Origin: CATOSP01 sp965205385
GTDB taxonomy: Bacteria > Chloroflexota > Dehalococcoidia > Lucifugimonadales > UBA3495
Assembly: GCA_965205385.1 (NCBI GenBank)
Contig: CBDBGS010000008.1
Coordinates: 124,001-188,000 of the forward strand
DNA length: 64,000 bases
Direction: 5' to 3'
The notes under the pieces were generated by a model that worked only from the letters and a program-made list of their open reading frames with translations, made no database searches and was not told the DNA's origin. The position numbers were made by a program, and so were the translations under genes. Positions within the stretch are counted from its first letter, which is position 1. Each line of letters begins with the position of its first letter. Positions 39,905-50,714 of this stretch are shown piece after piece.

Positions 39905-39913
39905 TGGGGCCCA

Positions 39914-40240
39914 GCTCACTCTTAGGTCGCTCAAAATTTCGAATATGATAAAGTGTGAAGAGTGCTATTATATCTACCGGCGTACTGTCATTAAGGGATG
40001 AGCTCTAATTAACCTACCTCATCCCTGATATGTTCAGGCCTTTGCGATGGCAAACGGCCGTTGCCGCCTGGTCCTCCGGAAGGCCAACCCCTTTCCCACA
40101 CATTTGCCAACCTCCAGACATGGATGGCTATGCAACGGTCGTGGAGGAAAGGAGAAGCCTTGAAATGGGACTTAAGAGACTAGGCGGTGGCAACCGTCCA
40201 GCCCCCCACGCTTGGTGAGCACGAAATGAATCCAGCACTC
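39914..40240. other. Intergenic, no gene seen
   Basis: About 330 bp between the IS3 and IS630 elements. It contains a small inverted motif (GGGATGAGCTC ... CCTCATCCC, 39994-40027) but no supported gene. Confidence 0.5.
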
Positions 40241-41472
40241 CTAGTACTCAGTCAACCTTGAGATCGAAAGGGTAGAGGCGATGGAGCTTGGTTCGGGCGT
40301 CCTGGGTATTGAACCGCCAGTTGATGGTGGCTCGGGCGGCGTTACGCTCCCCGACCAGGGCCTGGACTTCCCGCCGCAGGGTTTCCTCGTCGGGGAGTCG
40401 CTGCTTCAGGCAGGAACGGGACAGGACACTGAACTCGATCTCCGCCATATTCAGCCAACTCCCGTGCTTGGGCGTGTAGTGGAACTGCAGACGCCGGGCA
40501 ATGCGCCGGGCTTCCGCCGCTGGGAAAGTCTCATACAGCGACGCCGGACGATGGGTGTTCAGGTTGTCCAGGACCACCCGCACCACCTCAACCTCTGGGT
40601 AAGCTTCGTCCACCAGCCAACGCATTTGCTGGGCGAAGTCCTGCATCGTACGCTGCTCAGTGACCGCCACCTGCCGCCAACCCGCCAAGGGCTCACAGGC
40701 CAGGAACAGGTTGCGGACGCCCTCCCGCCGGTACTCGTAGTCCTGCCGCAGCGGAAGTCCCGGCTGGGCGGGCAGCGGGGGCCGGGTGTCAGCCAGCAAC
40801 TGGGTGGAGGTCTCGTCAAAGCAGACCACCGGCCGGTGGGGATCATACGGTTCGGCGTAGAGGTCCAGGACATCCTCCATGTGGGCCACGAAGTCGGCGC
40901 TCACCTTGGGGATGCACCACTCCTTTTTCTGCCACGGCTTGAGAGCGTTTTTTTGAGACGCCGGCGCACCCCCTCGTGGGACATGGAGGAGGCCAACCCC
41001 AACTCCACCACCTTGCCGGCCAGCAGGCGCAGGGTCCAGTGGCTATGCCCCTTCGGAGGTTCACTACAGGCCAGAGCTATCAGGTGGGCTTCGCCCCGGT
41101 CGTCCAACTTCCGATGCCGGTGGGCCTGGCGCCGGTCCCATAGGGCCCCGTCCAGCCCTTCCTCGGTAAAGCGCTGCTTGATCCGATACACGGTGCCCAA
41201 CGCCACGTCCAAGGCTCCGGCCACCTGGGGAGCCGACCAACCATCATCACTCTTGAGGACGATCCGTGCCCTGGCGTTCACTCTGGCGGGGCTTTTCCCA
41301 ACTCGAATCAGATGCTGGAGTTCTTCCCTTTGTTCCGGCGTCAACCGCACCGCGTACTTATCCCGAACCATCACTGCCACCCCCGTCATCAACACTATCT
41401 ACCCACCAGGCAGCATAACCCAATCGCTATATTTCTTAAACTATTTACAAAACACAGTTGACTGAGTACTAG
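40241..41472. mobile_element. IS630-family element, copy C (intact)
   Basis: Perfect 16-bp terminal inverted repeats CTAGTACTCAGTCAAC at 40241-40256 and 41457-41472, identical to those of copy B. TA at both tips. Confidence 0.92.
40248..41371 (-). CDS. IS630-family transposase, copy C (two frames, -1 frameshift)
   Basis: The N-terminal frame from 41371 reads MVRDKYAVRLTPEQREELQH and holds two HTH modules (DDGWSAPQVAGALDVALGTV; SSMSHEGVRRRLKK). The catalytic frame (40904-40248) has VCFDETSTQLLADTRPPLPA, VVLDNLNTHRPASLYETFPA and KHGSWLNMAEIEFSVLSRSC for the three acidic residues. The frames join by -1 slippage on a run of seven A near 40950, as in copies A and E. This copy has no internal stops and is the likeliest active IS630 in the window along with copy E. 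Confidence 0.9.
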
Positions 41473-41734
41473 TCGGTCCACCCATACGCTGGCTCACCGT
41501 CCGGTCAGTCTCTCTGATGCCAGCCACTTTCGCTACACCTCCTTAACTACACCTCTTCTCTTTCATAGACCCTGGGCTACCCTCCCTGGAGTCGCCTAAC
41601 CGCCACTTCCTAGCTTTTCGGTCGGGCTTAGCCTTCTCCAAGGCGATTCATCCCCGCCCCACTAGTCTCATTAGGACTCGAAAATTGTGCATAGCGATTG
41701 ACCATGGCAAATCGCAAGATTGGAGGTAACTAAT
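41473..41734. other. Intergenic, no gene seen
   Basis: About 260 bp upstream of the leucine-rich-repeat lipoprotein; pyrimidine-rich in its first half, with GGAGGT at 41722-41727 serving the ATG at 41735. Confidence 0.5.
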
Positions 41735-42654
41735 ATGAAAATTGCAACGATTTTCCTAGCATTCTTGGCTACGTTGGTCCTCGCCGCCTGTGGCGGGGGA
41801 ACGCGGCGCCTGGGGAAGATGCTACCACTGCTGCGCCTGCTACGGAGGAGACCGAGAGGGAGCTTGCGCCTGCGCCGGGTTCCATGGCCAGGGATAGGGA
41901 AATCTTGGTCGCCCTCTACAATGCACTGGACGGCCCGAACTGGGAGGACGGTGAAAACTGGCTGAGCGACGCGCCGTTGGGCGAATGGGCAGGTGTGGCC
42001 ACCGACGACAACGGCCGCGTCTATATGTTATGGCTGGGACCCCAGAATTCTGGACAGGCGCTGAACGGGGAGATTCCGCCGGAACTGGGCGACCTCGGAG
42101 CCCTGGAATATCTGATCCTCGATGGCTGGGAAGCGAGCAGGCAAGACGGCCGATTGAGCGGCGAGATTCCGCCGGAACTGGCGAATATCCCTGACCTGAT
42201 CGAATTGATCCTCACCGGGAACCAATTGAGCGGGGAGATACCGTCAGAGTTGGCGAATCTTAACCCGAACGTTCTGAATCTCAGTGACAACCAGTTGAGT
42301 GGAGAGATACCCCCGGAGTTGGCCAACTACGAGAATCCGACAGGGCTGTTCCTCAACGACGATCAGCTGACTGGAGAGATACCCTCAGAGTTGGGCAACC
42401 TCGATAGCTTGGCATCTCTGAACCTCGGTCGGAACCAGTTGAGTGGAGGTATTCCCCCCGAGCTAGGCAACCTCGCCAACCTGGAAGACCTGGTGCTCGG
42501 GAATAACCTGCTAAGCGGGAAGATACCTTCGGAGTTGGGTAAGTTGCTTGGCCAGGGGGCCACGATTGAGATCCATGGCAATCAGTTCGAGTGTATAGCG
42601 ATAGCGCGCAGTTTGCGGGGCTTCCTGTATGTCGGAGATGTGCCCGACTGCTGA
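41735..42654 (+). pseudogene. Leucine-rich-repeat lipoprotein, frameshifted just after the lipobox
   Basis: From ATG 41735, with GGAGGT 8 bp upstream, the frame gives the signal peptide MKIATIFLAFLATLVLAACG with lipobox LAAC. Right after it, at the G-rich TGTGGCGGGGGAACGCGG (41790-41807), one base is out, and the body continues in another frame: AAPGEDATTAAPATEETERE, the start of a plant-type LRR domain (REILVALYNALDGPNWEDGE), then ~7 repeats of the form 'LSGEIPPEL(A/G)NL..L..L.L..N', ending in DVPDC. It would be a surface-exposed binding protein. The shift lies in a G run, so a sequencing error or phase variation is possible. Confidence 0.7.
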
Positions 42655-43048
42655 GTCTCAGGTGCGCCACTTCTCTAGACTCTGCAAGGATTGCACGTGA
42701 TGTGCCCAAAACCCACACCGGTCCCTGAATTCGGTCTCGCTTTCACGTGTCTGGGATTGTGGCACAGTCCGGTGCAACCGTCCAAGCCGCTCCTGTATTG
42801 GGCAGCCCGCAAGTACGACAGAACAAAGAACCCATGACTAGGGATAACGAGTGGGCGCGCTATCGCCTTCCTGGGGATCATTCCCTGGAACCAAGCGGAG
42901 GCCTGGTACTGCGTACAGTCAAGTCAGGCCCACCACATTGGAATGAAGAAAGAGCTTCGAGAAAGCCCCCATTGGTTGGACAGAAAAGGGCCGATTTAAG
43001 TGAGAGTCTTGCCGCTGCCGGTCTGGTGGCAACATTGGTTTTTTGACC
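42655..43048. other. Intergenic, no gene seen
   Basis: About 390 bp without a supported gene. The right part merges with the degraded transposase that follows on the minus strand. Confidence 0.4.
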
Positions 43049-43640
43049 CCGTCCTACTGGGTTTTCTCTCCACCACTGATTCGGCAGGTCAATCCGGAAG
43101 TCCTCCGGAAGTCCTCCTTGGGAAAGCGGGCCGTGTTGGGGCGTACCGGCACCTTGGCAATCAGGGTGCGCCCTGCATCGGCGAAAGCCTGGCGGGTACC
43201 GCCGTATCCATACGCGGCGTCACCCATAGCCTACCCATGGCCTCGGTCGCCGGGACCCCGGCGACGGCTTCGCTCCGCTTCACCAGTTCCAGCGCCCCGG
43301 CGCTGTCCCAGGCGTTGCCGGGCAATACCTCCACGGCGGCGATCATCTGGGAATCGGTGCCCACCACGACCTCTGCCTTGTGTCCGTCAAATCGTTTCCG
43401 GCTGCTCTTGCGGCCGTGGCGCATCTCCGGGTCGTGGACCGACAGGATGCGGTCCTTGCTCACCCCTCCTTGGCGCTTATATCGCCCTCAGTTCGCGTCA
43501 CGTCCTGGAGGAGCAGCTGATCCAGCAGCTCCGCCGCCGCCACGATTCCCGGTCGTTCAGCGCCGTCCTCCGGCAATTCCTCTCCTGTGTTTCTTCGATA
43601 TTCCATTCGCCCGATTTGTAAGCCAGCACTCCCGCATAGA
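43049..43640 (-). pseudogene. IS1182-type DDE transposase remnant
   Basis: The minus strand carries fragments of a transposase C-terminal half: ILSVHDPEMRHGRKSSRKRF, DGHKAEVVVGTDSQMIAAVE and VLPGNAWDSAGALELVKRSE, followed out of frame by TRQAFADAGRTLIAKVPVRP and a duplicated segment near 43100. No ends were found. It is an old fragment. Confidence 0.7.
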
Positions 43641-44182
43641 CCAGTTAACTAATTCTCTGGCCAGAGCCTAGCGGCGGACTTGGGGACAGCAAATCAAAAC
43701 CTGCAAGCAGCAGAGGGATGCCGCGGGTGTCAAATCATCAAATCCTAGTCTCTCCGTCAAACGGGGGTTCCTCATGGATTTTATGCTACAACAGAATCAG
43801 CAAGACTAGCTTTATCATTAGCCTGAAACCAGGCATGCAGAACAAAACCCCAAACCATCATCGATATATTCCAGCAGATCTGAGGAGTTCGCAAGGCAGT
43901 GAAGCGGACCCCGGCCAATGCCCCCGCAGTCCAGGCATTGGCCATTTACCTCGGGGTTTTGCGCGTAACCATCCCAGGCGTTAACCTCGCTTATGAGAAG
44001 CCAAAAGCTGGGCGCGAGTGTAAACGGGCATAGACCAGTAAGGTAAAAAGGACGGACCAGGCTCAAAACGGCAACAGAATTTCTGTAAAGGGCAAGTTAC
44101 GGAAATACTTTAGCGCATCGCGGCTTTCGCCATCAGGTATGATGGTTATCAACGGGAATGCACTGCTTTGGGAGCTGTTCCC
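43641..44182. other. Intergenic, no gene seen
   Basis: About 540 bp with several short frames on both strands but nothing recognisable. Confidence 0.45.
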
Positions 44183-45354
44183 ATGGCGTATCACCCCCGC
44201 AACCAGCCCACGTCGAAAAATCGCAAGAAGTTGCTGTGGGCCTCGGCGGCCGTTTTGTTGGCCGCCGCCGTCTTCATCATCAGCCGGTCGGACCAGCCCC
44301 TGTCCAAGGAAGAAATTGCCGCTCGTTCGGTCCACGCCACCGTCGATGCCCTTGGGGAACAAGTTGCCGGATTCCTCACCGGTCAGAACCCGAAGCTCAA
44401 GGAAATCGGAGGTGAGCTTCTTGAGGAGAGAATCCACGACGTCGTCAAGTGGGAGTATTCGCAACCTCGGGTGATACCTCCTGACGGGCGGGGTCTATAT
44501 GAAATCACCGCTACTGCCTCCGTGGTCTTCGATGTGGCCCGACCCTAGGGGAAGGTCCACATCGACGCCGGGGCACCCTTCGAATTGCGAGTGGATCAAT
44601 CCAGGAAGGACGTTGTCAACTCTAAGTTGAGTCCGCTAGGGGCGAGGGTCAACTTGGGTCTGCCTGGGCTCCCAGCGTTGCCGAACGCGGTTGGTGGTAG
44701 GATGGGGCGAGGGGTGACCGACCTGGCACAGAAAGCAATTGCGCTAGGGACTGGGGAGCAAATCACGGAGAAGGTCGAAGAGCTAATCCCCGCAGTAGTC
44801 ACTCCTGCCTTGAAACCCAAACCGGCAGCGCGAACGTCATCAGTCCTACCGCACCAGTTGAGGAAGGAACCGGGCCTTCCAGCAGCGACATGGACCATGC
44901 TGATTGCATCGCGGCCGCACGGGAGGAGGAAGGCGGCAACATCGACAGCATCCGGTTAGAGACGATCGAGAAGACTGATCCAGAGACCCTCACCGACACC
45001 CAGCAGAAGGACTGGTTGGAGTTCTTCGAGCGGAGGCCCCCACGTTTGACGACTGCCTGCATCACACTCTGGTCCGAGCCGATCACCCCTGAAAACGCGG
45101 ACCGACGCAACCAAGATTTCCGAGGGTCCGATGATAGAGACGGGTGTCAGTACAACGTGGAGCAGAATATCCGCCACGACGACGTTCACCATAGGTCCAT
45201 GTGGAAGGACACCTTAGAATTGCTGGAGGGGCCCTACCTAACACTCACGATCGCCGAGAGGATGGTTCTTCGCGAACAGTTGGACAGCGTCTCCTATTGT
45301 GAAGAGTTCTATCCCCAGCTTTTCACTGGTAGGTGGGTCCCCGCGAGTCGATAG
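44183..45354 (+). pseudogene. Membrane-anchored protein of unknown function, broken
   Basis: From ATG 44183 (MAYHPRNQPTSKNRKKLL) one N-terminal membrane helix follows (LWASAAVLLAAAVFIISR, about 18-35), then a soluble part (HATVDALGEQVAGFLTGQNP; LYEITATASVVFDVARP). A TAG at 44546 interrupts, the same frame resumes with HIDAGAPFELRVDQSRKDVV, and near 44820 a frameshift leads to SSSDMDHADCIAAAREEEGG and the acidic C-terminus (TDTQQKDWLEFFERRPPRLT; NIRHDDVHHRSMWKDTLELL) ending at 45354. The full product would be ~390 residues. I do not recognise the family. Confidence 0.5.
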
Positions 45355-46270
45355 CCCCGGACCCAGAGTGGAGGCGTTCAATCCTCCATATACCACCCGC
45401 CAGTAACGTGGTTCTTGGAAACCTCGACTTAGCAACCGTTCGTCAGGGTAACCGCGTAGTAAGATTTAACCACATGGTCATCATCCATCATTGGCCCTCG
45501 CGTTTGGCACTCCGACTCGACGGACCTCACCTCGGGCCGCTTCGGTTCCTAGGTCCGGTGCACCGGTTGACTGCCGCGGTCCGTCCAATCAGGAACGTGC
45601 GAAGTTGGGCAGAGAGGGAAATATGGCTCTAAGAGCCTTGGATCAACCAGTTCCTGATTTCTCCCCGTGCAGAAGAACCAGATAACCTCGTTTACAGAAC
45701 GAAGCCACTGTTCGAAAGTTACTTGCCAACCAGAGTGAGCAGATTGCTTGGTTGCATCGTGGATGGGGCCATCAGACTGGCTGCTATTATTGGGTGCTCT
45801 AGCCCGGCGGGCGTATCCCTTGTGGAATATAAGATTCTTTGATCCATCTTGGAGAACAATGATAGACTCTTCGATGCGCCCAAGAACTGGTCCTTCCAGT
45901 ATCTAAGAAGATATCAAAGAGAGAGCAATTTATCACCGAAACCAGGACCATCATTGAAGGGTGCACGGACCTCAGAGGAAGGGCTTTTCAAGTCATCCTG
46001 GAAGTAGCGGAAGAACCAACTGCTGATCAAAGCCCGAGTCAAGAAAAGACACCATGGTAGGCCCAACAAGTCCCGACGAGACTCCTTGATTTCTACAGTT
46101 AATGCAAGGAACACATAATGCGGGGAACACACCCATGGGCGTGAATCCTCAACCAGGAAGCGGGCGACATTTGCCGGACGGGCTACTCGAATGCTGCCCC
46201 TGTGTCAGCCCGATGACGATAGAGACCCCAACCGACACTGAGACAGCGGTCTCTATGCCTGCCGTCCCCG
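45355..46270. other. Intergenic/decayed region, no gene seen
   Basis: About 900 bp with no frame longer than ~100 codons and no recognisable motif; probably decayed sequence. Confidence 0.4.
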
Positions 46271-46498
46271 GGATTCCAACCGTGGGGACATCTATCACAC
46301 CCCAGAATTAAAAGCCGATGAGTTGCGTCGCTTAGCAGTTAGCAAGGTAATAAAGACAATCCTCACTCCGGAGAACCTCTCTGGGCCGACGGCTGGACTG
46401 GACCAACTCATAGTCGCCTAGAGGCTTAGCTGGGATGACATCGCATTGTACGCCATTACGAAATCTGGACCAAGGCGACCGACCCCGACAATTTCTTG
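46271..46498 (+). pseudogene. Short decayed reading frame
   Basis: A protein-like frame GDIYHTPELKADELRRLAVS, KVIKTILTPENLSGPTAGLD, then a TAG and RLSWDDIALYAITKSGP before stopping. Composition suggests a real former protein; no family is recognised. Confidence 0.35.
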
Positions 46499-46689
46499 AG
46501 GTCTACCGGAATAGTCGGGACCCATAGGTTTCTACGCCGGTTTATCCCAGATATTGCTCCAGCCTGGAAGAGTAACTGTCAGACACCCATAGGAAAGGGC
46601 GGCCTAGTTGGAGCAGTGGGTCCAGGTGCAATCCCAAGGAAAGCTGCACCACGGAGGGTGTACCTGGTGGGCTATTCGGCGGCGGGCCT

Positions 46690-46980
46690 AGCCTGAAGCC
46701 CGGAGCGCAACTGCACGGAGACCCGACCGGTGACCGGTCTTCAGAGGGCAAACCAAATGGGAAAGCCACCTCCAACGCTGTCGAGACCACCGACCCGGAA
46801 GGGATTCTCCTAGTCCGTGAGGAACGAGATAAACGGGCCCGAGCGCGGGTTGCCGAGCGTCGCCAACTCCGCTAGGCCCTCGGGATCTGCGGGACTGCCC
46901 ACAGAAGGCGCTGCCGGACCGGACTCGTTGCCAGGACTGTACCGATAAGCACCGCCGGCCACATAACCGAGGACAGTAGG
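46690..46980 (+). pseudogene. Decayed paralogue of the small Cys-rich gene at 25 kb
   Basis: Nucleotide similarity to 25070-25360 is clear in several blocks: GAGGGCAAACCAAATGGGAA vs GAGGTAAGCCAATTGGGACG, and the 3' part encoding RARARVAERRQLR-stop-ALGIC, with the second CxDC pair (CQDCTDKHR) readable after a frameshift. An in-frame TAG and the shift make it dead. It shows that this cargo gene occurs at least twice in the element. Confidence 0.6.
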
Positions 46981-47325
46981 CGTTGAATCCTTAAGTTAGC
47001 GTCATTCCTCTGCAAAGCTGAGAGCGGAAAACTTGAGTTGACCGAACACTATTCCAAGTCACTTTCCTGCGTGCCTGTGCAAGGGACCAGCCCCAACCGG
47101 GGACGTACCAGACCCGGACGATTCCTGATCTCTTTGACGCACTGGAATAACGCGTTATCCTACACGGCGCCATGAGCCACAGCCTTTTCCCCGATGGTTT
47201 GCGTTGAAAATCCTCCAGCCGTTCTGCTGGTTGGGTCACTCCGCAGCCACATTGGGGTAAGTCAGCATCCCGGTATGGAGATATCGGCAGATTTCCACGT
47301 TATATAATCGGTCCAGGAGGTGCTC

Positions 47326-49557
47326 ATGCCTCGGGTTTTCTTAACGCTGGCCGTCCTCATACACGCGGCAATGCTATTAGCCGGCTGCGACGGAGCCCCA
47401 ACTAGGCTAAGCTCGGCCGAGGCGGCACGTACGACGCGCCCGGAGCGCCCTGTTGCGACGACGCAGACTCCATCTGTTCGCGCATCCGAAGTACCTGAAA
47501 TGCCCGCACGCCTATCAGCCGCCGCACCTTCTGGGAATGGGGGCACTCCCACAACGACCTCGGGTTCGGCACAGATCCTCGCCGAGTCTCCTGTTCCGCT
47601 TGCATTGGTCCCGGCGGTAACGGCTGCTTTGGCGCTGCCAACTCCCACTCTAGCGCCAACGGGCACCCCAGCCCCGCCGACCCCGACTTCAGTATCCACG
47701 GCTACGCCGGTCCCGCCGACGGCCACTCCGGTGCCACCAACTCCCACCCCAACGCTACCACCGCTTCATAACACCCAGAACACGAGATGGCTGCAGCGGA
47801 GTTATCCTGCTCTGTACCGGCAAATCCAGCTTCTCCCTTGGGTTGAGGACGGCGTTGCGGACTCGGAGCGTGAGACTATCGACCAGTTACTCTATCTTGG
47901 CGTCGGATCCATCTCCAACCTCGAGTCCACTTTAGCTCTTCCATGGCTCGGTGATGTTGTCACGGAGGCCGAACATAAGATCATATACTGGCTCAGTGCC
48001 CTCGACTTTGAAGACGAAGACGCGGCCGGGAGGGTCTTGGCACTGCCCTGGATACAAGACGGTGTTTCCGCCCCTGAAGGCGACGCCGTCCGCTGGCTCC
48101 ACATCGTGGCATACCGGGATGAAACGTCGGCCAACAGGATCATAAGAATGCCATTTCTCGAATCTTTAGAGCCGGACGACCTGCTGGCACTGCGCGGGAT
48201 GCATAATTTGGCTGTGAACGGGCACCTGTCCTTCCTTCTCGGTCGTCCAGCGCTGGAGGGTGGCATCACCGATGCCGAAACGGCTCTCGTCGCGGCGGCA
48301 GCTACCGTAAGCTCCCTCGACGAAATCGGCCGGATGCTGTCTCCGGGATATACGAGAGTGGAGACGGCCTCTCTCAGCACGAAGAAGACGCCATATCTTA
48401 AAATTAGCATATTCAGGACGGGAACCCAGTCCAAACCCTGGACCGCCGAAGCCGTGAGGGATGCGGTGGAGTTCGCTGAAAACAAAATGGGGCAGGCGCT
48501 GCCCGTGGATCCACGTCGTCTTGGTCCTGGACCAATATGCTGTGACCGGCAGCTTCGCCGGGACCAATCACGGCTTCGCCATCGGATATATGCCTGATCG
48601 TGAGGACGCGGGCGACCTCTTCGATCAGTATGAATTCCAGTTGGGCCTCGTCCATGAGGTCGCCCATTACTACTGGAGCGGCAACGCCGATTGGATCGAT
48701 GAGGGCTTGGCCAGCGTTTTCGAGTACATGTTCGGACTAGAGCGGCGTATGAGTCCAGGGCTCTTGGAAAACCGGCGAAGGTATTGTGACGTCCATGACC
48801 TTCAGATGCTGACGGACTGGGACCCCACTAGGACAAGCAACCAATTTCACTGTAACTACTACCTGGGCGAGTCCCTCTTCAAGGACCTCTTGGAAAGCCT
48901 GGGTGAACCGGAATTCATCAAACGCCTGCGCCAACTCCACCAGCTGAGCGCGGCGCAACAAGAAGAGGACACGACCCCCGGCATCGAAACCGTGGTGCGG
49001 ATGTTTAGCAACCGGCGCGACATCACCGACGAACACTGGTCGGGGGGCTTGAACGCCCCGGAGAACCGGCCCTTCGATGAGGCAGCGGGGAAGACGCACC
49101 ACGGCCTAGTCCAGTGGGACCAGTACCCGGTTTACGATGGGGGTTGGGTCCGCTTCAGGGGTACCCTACTTCAAGACGCAGTGTTGTCGCAGGAAACAAG
49201 ACGCAGTGTTGTCGCAGGTCGCAGGAAACAAGACGCATTCGGGAAATTCGGCAAGCGATGACGGGCGGGTACTCGAACTTCAGCGTGACCTCCGCCGACG
49301 GTAACGCATACCTGGGCAGTATACTGCCGCCTCTCAACGACGGCTCCAAGTGGGTCCTGGACGACGCCGGGGGCTCGGTGGCCAGCGAATACCGGCTCTC
49401 TGGCAGTGAGTTTTCCGTGCGCTTTCCGTTCCCTGCGGTCCTGGAAAATCCTTCAGAATACGTGGTGATCGTTTGGGGATTTCGGGACGGCCGACGGAAC
49501 TCGAACATGGGTAGAGACGTAGACGTTCTTGGGTTCGCCCGCATCAGGACGCCATAG
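47326..49557 (+). pseudogene. Lipoprotein with HExxH metallopeptidase-like domain, frameshifted
   Basis: From ATG 47326 the signal peptide is MPRVFLTLAVLIHAAMLLAG with lipobox LAGC, then a ~100-residue linker rich in Pro, Thr and Ala, then repeated helical units (QIQLLPWVEDGVADSERETI; STLALPWLGDVVTEAEHKII; LPWIQDGVSAPEGDAVRWLH). At ~48505 one base is out; the frame at 48461-49261 carries on with HVVLVLDQYAVTGSFAGTNH and EFQLGLVHEVAHYYWSGNAD, where HEVAH is a zinc-peptidase HExxH and EGLASVFEY may hold the third ligand. Near 49173 short direct repeats derail the frame again; a beta-rich C-terminal domain (GGYSNFSVTSADGNAYLGSI) follows to 49557. If restored it would be an exported protease-like protein. 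Confidence 0.6.
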
Positions 49558-49776
49558 GGTGGTTGCGCCTGAACAACGACTAGCCGGATTGGCGGTCTCA
49601 ACGTCAAGAGTCCGGAGCTTATGTTCGCAAAATACGATAACTGGGGCACTCGTGACCCCTGGAAGTCTTATCCGACTGACGGAAGACCTTGGCTCTGATC
49701 GTTGATTTCCCTGACTAGTCCTAGGCTGCAACAGCCGCCCCGTTCCCTTACAATAAAACGGAGGGAAGAAGAACAT

Positions 49777-50334
49777 ATGCACCACGGGAGATCGACAATG
49801 GGCGTGGTTGCATCACTAGAATTCCCGCTGGACGGACTGGTCCGCTGCGGAGTCTGCCAATCCGAGATGAACCTCCGTCAACAGCCTGACACCCACTACG
49901 CCTGCATCAACGGCTGTGGAGTCCCCAGACCAGGAGCCACAGAGTTGAACACCCTTATCCTGGGGACCATCGCCGCACACCTCTCGACCGAAGGGGCACT
50001 TCCCCTCCTCCGGCAGGCCGTCTCGCAGGCCCTCAGGGAGGAAATCGCCGCAGGTACATGTTCGTCCGAAACCACGAACCCAACTGACGCGGAACTTCGG
50101 ACCATCGCAACCGACACGGACACGTTTCGATGTAAAGAAAACCTACCCACCGTTACAATAACGGGCGAGCATTCCAGATCCCTGCGGGGTCGAGGGCTGC
50201 TCACCGAGACCGCCGGAGGCCTATGTCCGACGGTCTCATTTTCTAACAGCCCTATGCAACCATCAGGATACTCCTATATTTACTTTAGGTTAATTGCACT
50301 ACCGTCAAAGAACGGGGCCCATAATGGCCAATAG
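49777..50334 (+). CDS. Recombinase-type zinc-ribbon protein
   Basis: About 185 residues from ATG 49777. The key segment is GLVRCGVCQSEMNLRQQPDT followed by YACINGCGVPRPGATELNTL, a CxxC...Cx3C zinc beta-ribbon like that inside large serine recombinases. The last third (beyond ~125) is low in structure and may be a frameshifted tail. It lies 0.4 kb upstream of the serine recombinase with another zinc-ribbon gene between. It may be a recombinase fragment or a DNA-binding accessory; the two cannot be separated here. Confidence 0.5.
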   Translation: MHHGRSTMGVVASLEFPLDGLVRCGVCQSEMNLRQQPDTHYACINGCGVPRPGATELNTLILGTIAAHLSTEGALPLLRQAVSQALREEIAAGTCSSETTNPTDAELRTIATDTDTFRCKENLPTVTITGEHSRSLRGRGLLTETAGGLCPTVSFSNSPMQPSGYSYIYFRLIALPSKNGAHNGQ

Positions 50335-50450
50335 AAGAGGGTTAATACGTATAAAATCCCCAGAATACCCAAATTCACCCAACCTTGATGACCCTTGAGA
50401 GACAATTACTTTTGGTTATACTTACATCCCGAGCCGGATGAGGAGGAACA

Positions 50451-50645
50451 ATGGCCTATGTCTTGATAGAGGGTTATCTGTGCGAGCGCTGCGGGTACCG
50501 TTGGGGAACCCGGAACGGCACCGGGACAAGATCAAAGCCGGACCCAGGACACTGCCCCAAGTGCAAATCCAAGTATTGGAACTCCCCCCGCAAGAAACAC
50601 CTCCCCTTGGAGAGACAGGCGCTTGTCTGGAGCGATCGCACCTAA
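50451..50645 (+). CDS. Small zinc-ribbon protein
   Basis: A 64-residue protein with strong GAGGAGGAAC ribosome-binding site. GYLCERCGYRWGTRNGTGTR and GHCPKCKSKYWNSPRKK form a CxxC-x~20-CxxC zinc ribbon with a basic tail. Such small ribbons sit upstream of serine recombinases in related mobile elements, from my recollection of such loci; the exact role is unknown. Intact. Confidence 0.6.
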   Translation: MAYVLIEGYLCERCGYRWGTRNGTGTRSKPDPGHCPKCKSKYWNSPRKKHLPLERQALVWSDRT

Positions 50646-50714
50646 TTAGTGTCCATGGCAGCGTAGTCCTAGACCGGCTACGCGCATCCCCGCATTGACC
50701 GCAGGTGACGTGCA

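Larger units (their letters stand above)
38607..39913 (+). mobile_element. IS3-family insertion sequence
   Basis: Terminal inverted repeats of about 40 bp: TGGACCCATAAATTCGGACA then GGTAGCTAAGTGAG at the left, and the similar TGGGCCCCATTAGTTGGACA then GGTAGCCAAGTGAG inward from the right. Two frames, orfA and orfB. No target duplication is obvious; it lies in an IS701 remnant. Confidence 0.88.

Noticed and set aside
49173..49257. Short direct repeats CAAGACGCAGTGTTGTCGCA as a possible attachment site
   Set aside because: They lie inside a decayed lipoprotein gene, are tandem, and no element edge is associated with them.
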